DNA of 7,175 bases from Desulfobacteraceae bacterium (lineage in GTDB: Bacteria > Desulfobacterota > Desulfobacteria > Desulfobacterales > Desulfobacteraceae). The DNA is taken from assembly GCA_015486915.1 (NCBI GenBank), contig WFQS01000551.1, forward strand, positions 1 through 7,175. The letters are read 5' to 3'. Both the position numbers and the translations under genes were made by a program. Below, one piece after another: positions 1 through 6,894 of the stretch. The first letter of the stretch is position 1, and every line of letters begins with the position of its first letter. The notes below the pieces were generated by a model. It was given only the letters and a program-made list of their open reading frames with translations, was not told the origin of the DNA and did no database searches.

Positions 1-242
1 CGCACCAGTTCCGACTGCACGGTTCCCGGAGTGCACAGGGGAAGAAGATCACTGAAGACAAGGAGTCCGCAATTACCGTGGGACGCTCCTGAACCCACCA
101 GGTCTTTCTCAATAATTCTGACTTTTTTACCTGCCTGGGTCAGGTAATACGCTGAAAAAAGACCTGTAATTCCACCGCCTATAATAATTACGTCGCTGGA
201 TTGTCCTTGACTGGTATCACCTTTTTTTCCTGTTTGAACCAT
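1..242 (-). CDS. FAD-dependent oxidoreductase, DAO family (5' part only)
   Basis: This is the first 80 codons of a gene that continues past the window edge at base 1. After about 16 polar residues the protein enters a Rossmann βαβ unit. A run of hydrophobic residues leads into GGGITG (residues 22-27, a GxGxxG dinucleotide-binding loop), and the acidic E45 at the end of the second strand would bind the ribose of FAD. SGASHGNCGLL (51-61) matches the second conserved region of glycine oxidase / D-amino-acid dehydrogenase (DadA-like) enzymes, which oxidise amine substrates with FAD. The substrate cannot be told because the catalytic part is missing. The ATG at 242-240 is the only Met before the Rossmann fold; upstream there is only a GGGCAGGGCAG purine-rich stretch, not a strong Shine-Dalgarno. 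It lies 31 bases after the DsrE-like gene and is probably co-transcribed with it. The family call is secure; the exact enzyme is not. Confidence 0.85.
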   Translation of the reverse strand, partial: MVQTGKKGDTSQGQSSDVIIIGGGITGLFSAYYLTQAGKKVRIIEKDLVGSGASHGNCGLLVFSDLLPLCTPGTVQSELV

Positions 243-273
243 TGTACTGCCCTGCCCTTTTACTCTTTCAAAA

Positions 274-621
274 TTAAAACGTTATTATTTCAAAACCATT
301 ATCCATGAATTCTGTCATGGAAGGGTGCCCGGCCATGCCATCAAGAAGTTTAATGCCATGGTTCTCTGCATCTTTCAGGGTGCCAAGCTTAGCTGAGCAC
401 GCTCTGCATGCGCCTTCCACCAGGTCCTGATCAATCGCCTTTCCCCATAATTTGTTTAAAGGATGCTGAGGTGTAAAAAGTTCAGGAATCAATTTTACGC
501 TTGAACCTTCCATAATTATTTTGACGTCGTGTCCTCTTTCCTTCATATTCATGGCATTAAGCAACACATGAATAAAGCACATGGGATCTCCGTTAAAAAC
601 AAATAATGCAAATTTCTTCAT
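274..621 (-). CDS. DsrE-like family protein
   Basis: This is a 115-residue soluble protein with no signal peptide. It opens with MKKFALFVFNGDPMCFIHVLLNA, a β-strand then a helix typical of the small DsrE/DsrF/TusD-like α/β fold. A second strand (HDVKIIMEG, 31-39) follows, then DLVEGACRACSAKLG (66-80), and it ends in strand EIITF. C72 and C75 form a CxxC-like pair in the region where DsrE-type proteins carry their sulfur-accepting cysteine, so a sulfur-relay or thiol role is plausible but not shown. An upstream in-frame TTG (624-622) would add one residue. I choose ATG at 621 because AAGGAG (629-634) sits 7 bases from it and only 4 from the TTG. It follows the DHH gene by 30 bases and precedes the FAD oxidoreductase by 31, suggesting one operon. 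Confidence 0.8.
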   Translation of the reverse strand: MKKFALFVFNGDPMCFIHVLLNAMNMKERGHDVKIIMEGSSVKLIPELFTPQHPLNKLWGKAIDQDLVEGACRACSAKLGTLKDAENHGIKLLDGMAGHPSMTEFMDNGFEIITF

Positions 622-628
622 CAATTTT

Positions 629-634
629 CTCCTT
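629..634 (-). promoter_or_regulatory. Shine-Dalgarno deciding the DsrE-like start
   Basis: Read on the minus strand this is AAGGAG, 7 bases before the ATG at 621. The spacing favours that ATG over the overlapping TTG directly upstream of it. Confidence 0.75.
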
Positions 635-651
635 GTTTATTGTTTATTGTT

Positions 652-1641
652 TTATTCGAGTTTCTTTCCGCCAGTTTTATTAATGACCGATATGATCCAG
701 TCTTCAATGTTTTTTGCACCTGAGGATCTGATTTCCCTGCGTACAAGCTTCATCTCAAGTTCAGCCCTTGCCATTGTTTTATGTCCTCCTGCAGAACCGC
801 ACATGGCAAAGGCCTGTTTTGCAGTATTCCCAGCCCCTTTTCTCAAACCGTCATTTCTTATGATAATGATCAGCTGTTTTTCATATATTCCCGAAATAAT
901 ACTCCAGTTAACCCTTGAAATGGTGAGAAAAAAATCTGCCACAACCACAAGTGCATCGGGACTTAATATTTTACCTGCATGGAAAAAGACACGATTATTA
1001 AGGATTTTTTTCTTTTTTATGGCATGGCCCACTAAATCAAGGTCCTCCTGGGTAAGTACTGCCCGCTCAACCTTTGTAACAATATTTTTATCCGCAAATT
1101 TATAAAGAAATTGAAAAGCTCGGATATCCCTCAGGCTTGCCTGGCGGGTGAAATCCGATGTATCGGTCTTGATGCCCAGCATAAGAGCTGCGGCAAGTTT
1201 TGAAGATGGTTTGATTTTTTTTGATTTAATAAACTCTGTCATGATCGTTGCACATGCGCCGTACTCAGGCCTGATATCGACATGGACTGCATTTTCACAA
1301 CTTACCGGATGATGATCAATTATTGCATCAAAATCAAATTCCAGAAACCGCGGATTATGATCCGGCTGTGAATCAACAACCACAAAGGCATCAAAATCTT
1401 TTTTGTCTATTTCATCCAGTGCAATTAATCCCGGTTCAGTATATTCAATCATGGCAAGATTATCAGGCCGTGTTATTTTATTAAAATGAGATATGGTAAC
1501 TTCCTTTACCTTGCGCCATAAAAGCCTTTTTATTGCCATTGCACTGGAAATTGCATCGGGATCGGCATTTATCACCACAAGGACCCTGGAATTTCCATGA
1601 AAAAGGCTGAAAAATTTTTTAAGCTGTTCCCGGTTATTCAT
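652..1641 (-). CDS. DHH-family phosphoesterase
   Basis: This is a 329-residue cytosolic protein with the two-domain DHH/DHHA1 layout of NrnA-like enzymes (nanoRNase / pAp or cyclic-dinucleotide hydrolases). Motif I is INADPDAISSA (24-34), motif II VVVDSQ (87-92), motif III DHHP (109-112) and motif IV GIKTDT (156-161). The C-terminal DHHA1 substrate-binding motif is GGHKTMARAE (285-294). These would bind two Mn2+ ions and hydrolyse a phosphodiester or phosphomonoester. The usual first metal ligand (His in HxxxDxD) is replaced by Val23, while the two Asp residues remain. An in-frame ATG at 1659 would add six residues (MKKGLK) but has no ribosome-binding site. ATG at 1641 has AAAGGA 6 bases upstream, so it is preferred. 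The substrate is not predictable from sequence alone. It lies 105 bases after the membrane-protein gene and 30 before the DsrE-like gene. Confidence 0.88.
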   Translation of the reverse strand: MNNREQLKKFFSLFHGNSRVLVVINADPDAISSAMAIKRLLWRKVKEVTISHFNKITRPDNLAMIEYTEPGLIALDEIDKKDFDAFVVVDSQPDHNPRFLEFDFDAIIDHHPVSCENAVHVDIRPEYGACATIMTEFIKSKKIKPSSKLAAALMLGIKTDTSDFTRQASLRDIRAFQFLYKFADKNIVTKVERAVLTQEDLDLVGHAIKKKKILNNRVFFHAGKILSPDALVVVADFFLTISRVNWSIISGIYEKQLIIIIRNDGLRKGAGNTAKQAFAMCGSAGGHKTMARAELEMKLVRREIRSSGAKNIEDWIISVINKTGGKKLE

Positions 1642-1647
1642 TTTTAA

Positions 1648-1653
1648 TCCTTT
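1648..1653 (-). promoter_or_regulatory. Shine-Dalgarno deciding the DHH start
   Basis: Read on the minus strand this is AAAGGA, 6 bases before the ATG at 1641. It lies inside the coding sequence that would result from the upstream ATG at 1659, which itself lacks any such site. The shorter protein is therefore the better call. Confidence 0.7.
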
Positions 1654-1746
1654 CTTCATGCCATAAGTTTGATCTTATTGTCCATCAAAAGCCACGAATC
1701 TATTTATTCACAGGACTTTTTAAGAGGAACTTTTTACGAAAATGTT

Positions 1747-2868
1747 TTACGACGACACCAGGCTTTGTTCAATTTTCCCGATATGTCCGTTCCTGCTGAA
1801 AAATAATGTTAAAGTAATAAAAGCATATCCAATCACAGCAGAAACTGCAGCCCATCCGTAGAAAACACCAAGGGGCGCAAGTACAATTGCTGTGAGCCAG
1901 TGGATCAATATAATCGTTACAGAATGCATTTTTATGGGAAAATCATCAAACCTGCAAATAACGGACAACCCGCAGAGATTCCAGCCGTAGAGTGAAGCAA
2001 ATACATGCATGCGTATCAAAAGTTTTGTTTTTTCAGGATCATAGTCCTTTGACATCTGCATGAAAATATATAAAATACCGGTTATGGCAGTAAAAATTAA
2101 AAATCCGATCCCGGATGTTAAAAATAATTTCTGCTGTACCCTGTCTGCAAAGCGCAGATAAAGAAAAAATACCGTTACAACTGCTGCAAAAAGACAAAAG
2201 GTAACAAATATCTGTGGAATAAATTTTTCAAACAGGATAAAAATAAAAAAGATGATAACCCCAAGGGTGATTGTCCAGAAGCAGAGTTCCATCAGTATCT
2301 TTATTGATGAAGTTTCCGTTTTTTCCATCATTGAAAATACCACGGACAGAGTAATAAGCGACAATGGAAAGGAAAAGCCCAAAAAAAACGTATTTAACGT
2401 CAATTTTTCCATGGTTACAAATTTAAAGTATTCATTATTTAAAATAACAAGACCTGCAATGACAATACCCATGGAAAGGCATAAAAGGGCTGCTTCATGA
2501 AATTTTTTTGATACAGGTTCTTTAATTTTAAAAAACAGAATGGGGAAAAAGGAAAATTTTTCAATTCTTATTTTTTCCACAAGCATAACAAGTGGAATTG
2601 AAACGATGATGGTAACGGGATAAATTTTTAAAAAAGCCGAAAAAGCATAGACAAGTGAGCAGGCAAAAAACAATTTAACATTCCTTGTCATCTTTGTTTC
2701 TGCCTCGGTATAATAAAGGAGAATGGAACCGCCGGTACAGAGATTAAAAAGAAAAATATGAAGCCTTTCAAAACTGTAATTTTGTACGGGAAAATAAATA
2801 TCGATAAAGCCGAAAACAAGGGCTATAATCATCAACAGGGAAAAAAGAGTTTTTAATTTTGTATTCAT
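1747..2868 (-). CDS. uncharacterised polytopic inner-membrane protein
   Basis: I do not recognise this 373-residue protein. It is very hydrophobic, with about ten to twelve likely membrane helices (roughly 6-26, 35-53, 64-80, 82-98, 125-144, 158-180, 190-213, 216-238, 249-270, 286-305, 315-335, 337-357). A basic, Phe-rich loop at 99-123 and a polar loop at 271-284 separate blocks. Histidines H37, H288 (in RMHVFASLYGW), H315 and H323 (IHW) fall at or inside predicted helices. This resembles haem- or metal-binding helices of NnrS or cytochrome-oxidase-like proteins, but no signature proves it. No soluble domain is present. The start at 2868 is the first Met; no good Shine-Dalgarno is visible (only a distant GGAT in an A/T-rich leader). 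It lies between the epimerase gene (68 bases upstream) and the DHH gene (105 bases downstream), which gives no clear clue to function. Confidence 0.75.
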   Translation of the reverse strand: MNTKLKTLFSLLMIIALVFGFIDIYFPVQNYSFERLHIFLFNLCTGGSILLYYTEAETKMTRNVKLFFACSLVYAFSAFLKIYPVTIIVSIPLVMLVEKIRIEKFSFFPILFFKIKEPVSKKFHEAALLCLSMGIVIAGLVILNNEYFKFVTMEKLTLNTFFLGFSFPLSLITLSVVFSMMEKTETSSIKILMELCFWTITLGVIIFFIFILFEKFIPQIFVTFCLFAAVVTVFFLYLRFADRVQQKLFLTSGIGFLIFTAITGILYIFMQMSKDYDPEKTKLLIRMHVFASLYGWNLCGLSVICRFDDFPIKMHSVTIILIHWLTAIVLAPLGVFYGWAAVSAVIGYAFITLTLFFSRNGHIGKIEQSLVSS

Positions 2869-2936
2869 TTTTTTAATTTATCCGAATTTATAAATTTATG
2901 TAATCCCATTGATTTGTAAAAAATGCGCAAACTGCT

Positions 2937-4457
2937 TTACATGCCAAGTAAATCCTTTAATGCAGGCAAAAGGGTTTTGTGCTGGAAACTGAACCCGTTG
3001 TCAAGTAATTTTTCAGGTATGACCTTTGCGCTTGTCAAAAGAGTTTCTTCTCCCATTTCACCCCATAAAATTTTTGCCATAAATTCGGGGACAGCGAAAA
3101 TTAATTTTTTTGAAAAAACCCGGGACAATGCCTGTGAAAATTCTTTATTGGTTACAGGACATGGAGATGTGAGATTCACAGGCCCGTTAATCTGATCATG
3201 ATTCAGTATGAATAAAATACCAGAGAGAACATCATCAATACTTATCCAGCTCATATATTGCCTGCCGCTGGCAATTTTGGCTCCAAATCCCATTTTAAAA
3301 GGCAGCATCATCTTTGCAAGTGCTCCGCCTGCCGGAGTAAGCACCACACCTGTTCTTAGCTGAACACATCTCATTACTGTATTTTTCTGTCCGGGAATGG
3401 ATGCCTTCTCCCATTGTGTGCAAACTTTTGAAATAAAATGGTCACCTGCCAAATCGTTCTCAGTTAAAATCCTGTCGCCCCCGTTTCCATAAAATCCTAT
3501 GGCAGAGGAAGATATAAAAACATCAGGTGTATGCTCAAGGCCAGCTGTTTTTTCGGCAAGCAGCTGTGTTGAAATGACTCTGGAATCAAGAATCCTTTTC
3601 TTCTGTTTTTCCGTCCATCTTTTATCAGTGATATTAACGCCGTTGAAATTTATCACAGCATCAATTTTTCCTTTACTTTCAAGGTCAAGTATTCCCTTAT
3701 AAGGATCCCAGAAAATCTCATCATCCAATAATTGTTCTTTTTTACGGGTAAGCCGAATCACTTCATGCCCCTGGGTACGTAACAAAGGAACCAGGGCACT
3801 TCCTATGACCCCGCCAGCACCTGAGATAATGATCCTTCTCTTTATTCCGGCAGGGTTACTGTTATTTTCAAGATCATATTTCAGTACTCTGTGTCTGTAA
3901 GTAAACATTCTGTTAAACTCTTTTAAGGCAAATCCGTAAAAGGGACGGCTTAAAATACCAAATGGAAGCTGAAATTTAATTTTATCCTTCATTATTGAGT
4001 TCTCAATTCCATCTGATTTAAATATATGACTGTGCTCCCATCTATTAAAGGGACCTTTTGTCTGTACATCTTTAAAAATCTTATTTTCCTGATATTTGAT
4101 GTGCTTGGATTCCCATAACATCGGTATTTTAAAAAGCTTGATCCTGAAGCGGATTATTGTGCCCTTTTCAATTCCATCATTGCTGCGGAAAATCATTTTT
4201 AAGGGCGCCCAGGAAGGTGTGAGACGTGATATTGCACTGTTTTGTTTATGCCAGGCAAAAAGTTTTTCAACCGGGACATTGATTCGGGTTTCTTTTATAT
4301 AACGGCCACGGGGTCGATCTGAATTGGCCCTGATTTGCCTCAAAGAATCAAGAAATCTGGTAATTTTAGAAATAAACAAGGTCAATTTACGTTTTATTTC
4401 ATATAACGGCCATGAGGCCGATCCGGATTGGCCCTGATTCGTCTCACAACCAAACAT
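2937..4457 (-). CDS. TIGR01777-family epimerase with N-terminal SRPBCC-like domain
   Basis: This 506-residue protein has three recognisable parts. Residues ~57-197 form an SRPBCC/polyketide-cyclase-like domain opening with VPVEKLFAWH (61-70) and SRLTPSW. Residues ~207-445 are an extended-SDR, NAD(P)-binding YfcH-like epimerase with SGAGGVIGSAL (212-222), SSSAIGFYG (316-324, catalytic-type Y323) and SWISIDDV (403-410). The C-terminus (~452-502) is the DUF1731 region ending in the usual LL.ALKDLL pattern. YfcH itself is about 300 residues; the SRPBCC fusion is a known long form. The substrate of this family is unknown. The first ~54 residues are not family sequence: they are translated from two copies of a hairpin repeat, and no ATG, GTG or TTG lies in frame between the repeats and VPVEKLFAWH. 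I chose ATG 4457 because AAGGTG lies 8 bases upstream; a GTG at 4466 overlaps that site. The true start may differ (see findings). Confidence 0.85.
   Translation of the reverse strand: MFGCETNQGQSGSASWPLYEIKRKLTLFISKITRFLDSLRQIRANSDRPRGRYIKETRINVPVEKLFAWHKQNSAISRLTPSWAPLKMIFRSNDGIEKGTIIRFRIKLFKIPMLWESKHIKYQENKIFKDVQTKGPFNRWEHSHIFKSDGIENSIMKDKIKFQLPFGILSRPFYGFALKEFNRMFTYRHRVLKYDLENNSNPAGIKRRIIISGAGGVIGSALVPLLRTQGHEVIRLTRKKEQLLDDEIFWDPYKGILDLESKGKIDAVINFNGVNITDKRWTEKQKKRILDSRVISTQLLAEKTAGLEHTPDVFISSSAIGFYGNGGDRILTENDLAGDHFISKVCTQWEKASIPGQKNTVMRCVQLRTGVVLTPAGGALAKMMLPFKMGFGAKIASGRQYMSWISIDDVLSGILFILNHDQINGPVNLTSPCPVTNKEFSQALSRVFSKKLIFAVPEFMAKILWGEMGEETLLTSAKVIPEKLLDNGFSFQHKTLLPALKDLLGM
4297..4342 (-). 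repeat. hairpin repeat, copy A
   Basis: This is 46 bases matching copy B (4401-4446) at 39 positions; all seven differences are transitions. It contains the stem CGGCC-ACGG-GGTCG (4303-4316, one G·T pair) and the adjacent imperfect palindrome 4312-4329. Similarity to copy C continues upstream of the element (in the minus direction) through a GATT..TTGAGGCA tract to about 4375. It lies in the coding sequence for the N-terminal extension of the epimerase, directly before the normal domain start. Confidence 0.85.
4401..4446 (-). repeat. hairpin repeat, copy B
   Basis: This copy lies 104 bases from copy A in the same orientation. It contains a perfect stem-loop CGGCC-ATGA-GGCCG (4407-4420) and a near-perfect 18-base palindrome at 4416-4433 (GGCCGATCC / GGATTGGCC, one G·T pair). 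The two structures share the GGCCG arm, so they are mutually exclusive folds. It is noticeably more GC-rich than its surroundings. The minus-strand edge carries ATG AAA TAA. Confidence 0.85.
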
Positions 4458-4465
4458 AAAAATCA

Positions 4466-4471
4466 CACCTT
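4466..4471 (-). promoter_or_regulatory. Shine-Dalgarno upstream of the epimerase reading frame
   Basis: Read on the minus strand this is AAGGTG, 8 bases before ATG 4457. It supports translation beginning ahead of both repeat copies, so that they would be translated. Confidence 0.5.
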
Positions 4472-4507
4472 ATTTTTACAACAAAAAGATTAAAATTTTA
4501 TTGTCAC

Positions 4508-4520
4508 AGTGCATTGCACT
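4508..4520. promoter_or_regulatory. 13-base perfect palindrome in the intergenic gap
   Basis: AGTGCA-T-TGCACT is perfectly symmetric and lies between the end of the LABN gene and the start of the epimerase gene. The length and position would suit an operator for a dimeric regulator of the epimerase gene. As a terminator it is weak: the stem is only six pairs and no T-run follows directly. Only one copy was noticed in the window. Confidence 0.3.
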
Positions 4521-4548
4521 TAATGCCATTGCAAAATCTGAAAAATGA

Positions 4549-4821
4549 TCAGTCTGCTGTTTTCTTTTCTTTATAAATAAAATACAGGTTTCGTGTGTAA
4601 ACAAAAACGCCAAAGGACTGTCCAAGTATAAAAACCGGATCTTTTCTGTAAAGTGCATATGAGAAAAGAACAATTCCACCTGCAAGGCTGAAATACCAGA
4701 ATGCAAGGGGAATGACACTTTTTTTATTTTTTTCAGATGAAATCCACTGTACAACAAAACGCATTGTAAACAGTCCCTGTCCAACAAAGCCGATTATAAT
4801 CCACAAGGTTTCCTTACTCAT
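4549..4821 (-). CDS. lipid A biosynthesis N-terminal (LABN) domain protein
   Basis: This 90-residue membrane protein consists of the LABN domain alone (first described at the N-terminus of some lipid-A-disaccharide synthases). It has three predicted helices at about 5-25, 37-57 and 63-83. Family features are GQGLFTMRFVVQW (15-27), SVIPLAFWYFSL (35-46) and GQSFGVFVYTRNLY (67-80). Stand-alone versions typically sit next to DPM1-like glycosyltransferases and are thought to help in sugar decoration of lipid A or in handling lipid-linked sugars; the biochemical role is not established. Its ATG overlaps the stop of the glycosyltransferase gene by four bases (ATGA), with GGAG just upstream, indicating translational coupling. 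The family call is firm; the function is inferred from context. Confidence 0.88.
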   Translation of the reverse strand: MSKETLWIIIGFVGQGLFTMRFVVQWISSEKNKKSVIPLAFWYFSLAGGIVLFSYALYRKDPVFILGQSFGVFVYTRNLYFIYKEKKTAD

Positions 4822-5570
4822 TTAGACTCCAATTCACTGGACCCTGGCCTGCCCATTTCTTCTGTTATTGCAAGTTTCATTCTTCTGTTCAGCCACATAA
4901 CTCCGGCAAGGTCCACAATACCCACCCATAATCTATTCCATACTCCATACTTGGATTCTCCGTATCTGCGGGGCAGATGATTGACTTCCATGGAAATAAC
5001 TTTCCCTCCATGACGTTGTACAAGAGCCGGTAAAAACCTATGCATATGGTCGAAAAATGGAAGCGACAAAAAAGTGCTCCTGTAAAATATCTTTAATCCG
5101 CATCCCGTATCCGGTGTATTATCTTTTAATAAAGATGATCTTATTTTATTGGCAATTTTAGAGGAGAACCTGCGCAGAGCATTATCGTTTCTTTTTTTTC
5201 TGTATCCTGCAATCATATCAACATGATTTTTCTGGTTCCGCTTAAAACACTGAATCATGGCCGGTATATTATCGGGATCATTCTGGCCGTCTCCGTCAAG
5301 GGTAACAATAATCGTTCCGTCTGCAGCATAAATTCCCGTGTAAAGCCCGGTACTCTGTCCGCAGTTAAATTTATGATGTATTATTCTAAGACAGGAAAGT
5401 TTTTTCTGTAAGTCGCAAAGCACAGAAAGTGTCGTATCGGTACTGGCATCATCAACAACAATAATTTCATAATTTTCAATGGAATGCTGCATTACATTAT
5501 TGATACTTAAAACAAGATTTATGATATTTTCAGCTTCATTATAAACGGGTATAACAATTGAAATTTCCAT
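4818..5570 (-). CDS. DPM1-like family 2 glycosyltransferase (polyprenyl-phosphate sugar synthase)
   Basis: This is a 250-residue GT-A fold inverting glycosyltransferase. It has SIVIPVYNEAENI at the start, VVDDASTD (38-45) for nucleotide binding, and LDGDGQNDP (91-99) carrying the DxD metal site. DTGCGLK (154-160), HMHRFLPAL (175-183) and RRYGESKYG (201-209) follow; these patterns are characteristic of dolichol/undecaprenyl-phosphate glycosyltransferases such as DPM1, ArnC or RgtE types. The predicted reaction moves a sugar from an NDP donor to a polyprenyl phosphate on the cytosolic face. There is no C-terminal pair of membrane helices, only a short hydrophobic stretch (216-227), so it is likely membrane-associated. 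AAGGA overlapping the lpxK stop serves as the ribosome-binding site, about 11 bases from ATG 5570. The link with lpxK and LABN suggests the sugar ends on lipid A. The sugar is unknown. Confidence 0.9.
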   Translation of the reverse strand: MEISIVIPVYNEAENIINLVLSINNVMQHSIENYEIIVVDDASTDTTLSVLCDLQKKLSCLRIIHHKFNCGQSTGLYTGIYAADGTIIVTLDGDGQNDPDNIPAMIQCFKRNQKNHVDMIAGYRKKRNDNALRRFSSKIANKIRSSLLKDNTPDTGCGLKIFYRSTFLSLPFFDHMHRFLPALVQRHGGKVISMEVNHLPRRYGESKYGVWNRLWVGIVDLAGVMWLNRRMKLAITEEMGRPGSSELESK

Positions 5571-5584
5571 TATATTAATTTTCC

Positions 5585-6844
5585 TTAGATTAATTCCGGT
5601 GATAGAATATGCAATCTGTTTTTTATGAAACAGAGAAATTCTGTATCATATTTTTCGCCATTTACACTCCAGTCAATATCTATTCCGATCACAGCCATAT
5701 CCATTCCCCAGTCAATAATTTTATCACATAATCTCGCATAGTCTTTTTCAGTGGTCATGATGAAATCAGCTTCCGATTTTTTTCCATTCTGGATTATATA
5801 ATCAATATCCTGTTCATTATACCTGTAGTGATCCATGAATTCAAGATGGTCTTTCACCAAAATATTTAAATTTTCAACTGTCCTTTTAAAGGCACTATTA
5901 TCTGCAATACCGGAAAACAAAAATGCTTTCTTCCCGCTGAACTCATCAAGACTGTGCCCGTTAAGACTGCTCCTGTCATTATCAGGCATGGTGATATTAT
6001 CATGCTTTTTAAAATGAAACAGAAACGGTTTATGGCTGGTGTAGAAAAAAGGCTTTCCCATGGCCTTTATTTGCTCGTGATATTTCGGCATCTTACATTG
6101 ATCCCTGACAGGTATTTTATCAGTCATGTCATTTACAGGCCCTTTTCTGCAGGACTGTCTCAACTGAGATCTTGTAAAAATAACAGCATCTGCCCTTTTT
6201 TTCATATCACAAGGAAACTCCCTTAATCTCCCCGCAGGCAAAAGTCTTTTGTTGCCAAAAGGTGTTTTAAAATCAAGGAGTACAAGATCAATATCCCTGT
6301 GGAGCTGAACATGCTGGAACCCGTCATCAAGAATTATAATATCGGGGTTAAACAATTTGATTGCCAACATTCCTGTTTTAAAACGATTTTTGCCCACAAC
6401 CACAGGAAAAGAGCATCTTTTTGCCATCATATGCGGTTCATCCCCGGCATCCCCGGGAGTTGAAAGTACAAGACTGCCGTCTCCGGCAACGCCCATGCCA
6501 TTTTCCATTCTGCCCCTGTACCCCCTGCTCAGTACAACAGGTTTAAGACCTGTTTTTTTAATGACTTCTGCAAGGTAAATGGCCATTGGAGTTTTTCCGC
6601 TGCCCCCTGCAGTAATATTCCCGATTGAAATCACAATACAGGGAAGTTTTCTAATTTTTAAAAAATTCTTTCTGTATAATAGAACACGAATTTTTACAAT
6701 AAACCCATAAATAAATGATATTAAAATAAGAAAAACGGTAAAAAAATCATCCCATGACAAAGAAAATGTTTTTAAACTGAATTCTCTTGTTGAAATCTCT
6801 ATGATTTTTTCTTCAAGCCTGGCTTTAAATAATTTTATCGGCAT
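5585..6844 (-). CDS. lpxK: tetraacyldisaccharide 4'-kinase LpxK
   Basis: This kinase phosphorylates the 4' position of the lipid A disaccharide precursor at the inner face of the cytoplasmic membrane. It has a single membrane-anchoring segment (about 34-57), then the Walker A loop GNITAGGSGKTP (75-86) and SRGYRG (106-111). GDEP (134-137), the ILDDGFQH motif (171-178) and LLPAGRLRE (201-209) follow. The C-terminal half has FSGIAD (310-315), DHYRY (338-342) and MTTEKD (363-368), all typical of the family. At 419 residues it is longer than the usual ~330-350. It carries roughly 25 extra residues before the membrane segment and a poorly conserved insertion around 230-300. ATG 6844 is the only Met before the anchor, but no Shine-Dalgarno is visible in the A-rich leader. 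It is the first gene of the module, 14 bases ahead of the glycosyltransferase gene. Confidence 0.93.
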   Translation of the reverse strand: MPIKLFKARLEEKIIEISTREFSLKTFSLSWDDFFTVFLILISFIYGFIVKIRVLLYRKNFLKIRKLPCIVISIGNITAGGSGKTPMAIYLAEVIKKTGLKPVVLSRGYRGRMENGMGVAGDGSLVLSTPGDAGDEPHMMAKRCSFPVVVGKNRFKTGMLAIKLFNPDIIILDDGFQHVQLHRDIDLVLLDFKTPFGNKRLLPAGRLREFPCDMKKRADAVIFTRSQLRQSCRKGPVNDMTDKIPVRDQCKMPKYHEQIKAMGKPFFYTSHKPFLFHFKKHDNITMPDNDRSSLNGHSLDEFSGKKAFLFSGIADNSAFKRTVENLNILVKDHLEFMDHYRYNEQDIDYIIQNGKKSEADFIMTTEKDYARLCDKIIDWGMDMAVIGIDIDWSVNGEKYDTEFLCFIKNRLHILSPELI

Positions 6845-6894
6845 TTTTTTGTAGTGTTATTTAATTGTTAATTCATTTGTGAATTCATTGAACC
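6845..6894. other. AT-rich leader upstream of lpxK
   Basis: This is about 50 bases, mostly A and T, between the hairpin repeat and the lpxK start. It probably holds the untranslated leader and perhaps a promoter, but I see no convincing -35/-10 pair and no ribosome-binding site. Confidence 0.35.

Noticed and set aside
240..270. Possible fourth repeat copy before the oxidoreductase, because AATGGTTCAA occurs both at its start and next to copy C
   Set aside because: The shared stretch is only ten bases, and the hairpin and GAGGCA tract are absent; probably coincidence.
581..1105. Plus-strand open frame of 174 codons antisense to the DHH gene
   Set aside because: It lies opposite a well-supported gene with intact motifs, and its translation is low-complexity and hydrophobic with no recognisable domain; it is a shadow.
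2869..2936. Terminator between the epimerase and the membrane protein (TGCGCA followed by T6)
   Set aside because: The stem is too short to be a credible rho-independent terminator.
4297..4446. CRISPR-like direct repeats (copies A and B 104 bases apart)
   Set aside because: There are only two units, the 58-base gap lies within an open coding frame, the repeats differ at seven positions, and a third copy lies 2.5 kb away; this is a dispersed repeat.
4476..4787. Minus-strand open frame of 103 codons overlapping the LABN gene in another frame
   Set aside because: The LABN frame has a clear family match, ATGA coupling and a ribosome-binding site; the alternative has none.
6845..6894. Sigma-70 promoter for lpxK (TTCACA followed by an A/T-rich -10)
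   Set aside because: The -10 candidates fit the consensus poorly and AT-rich DNA gives many such matches; not supported.
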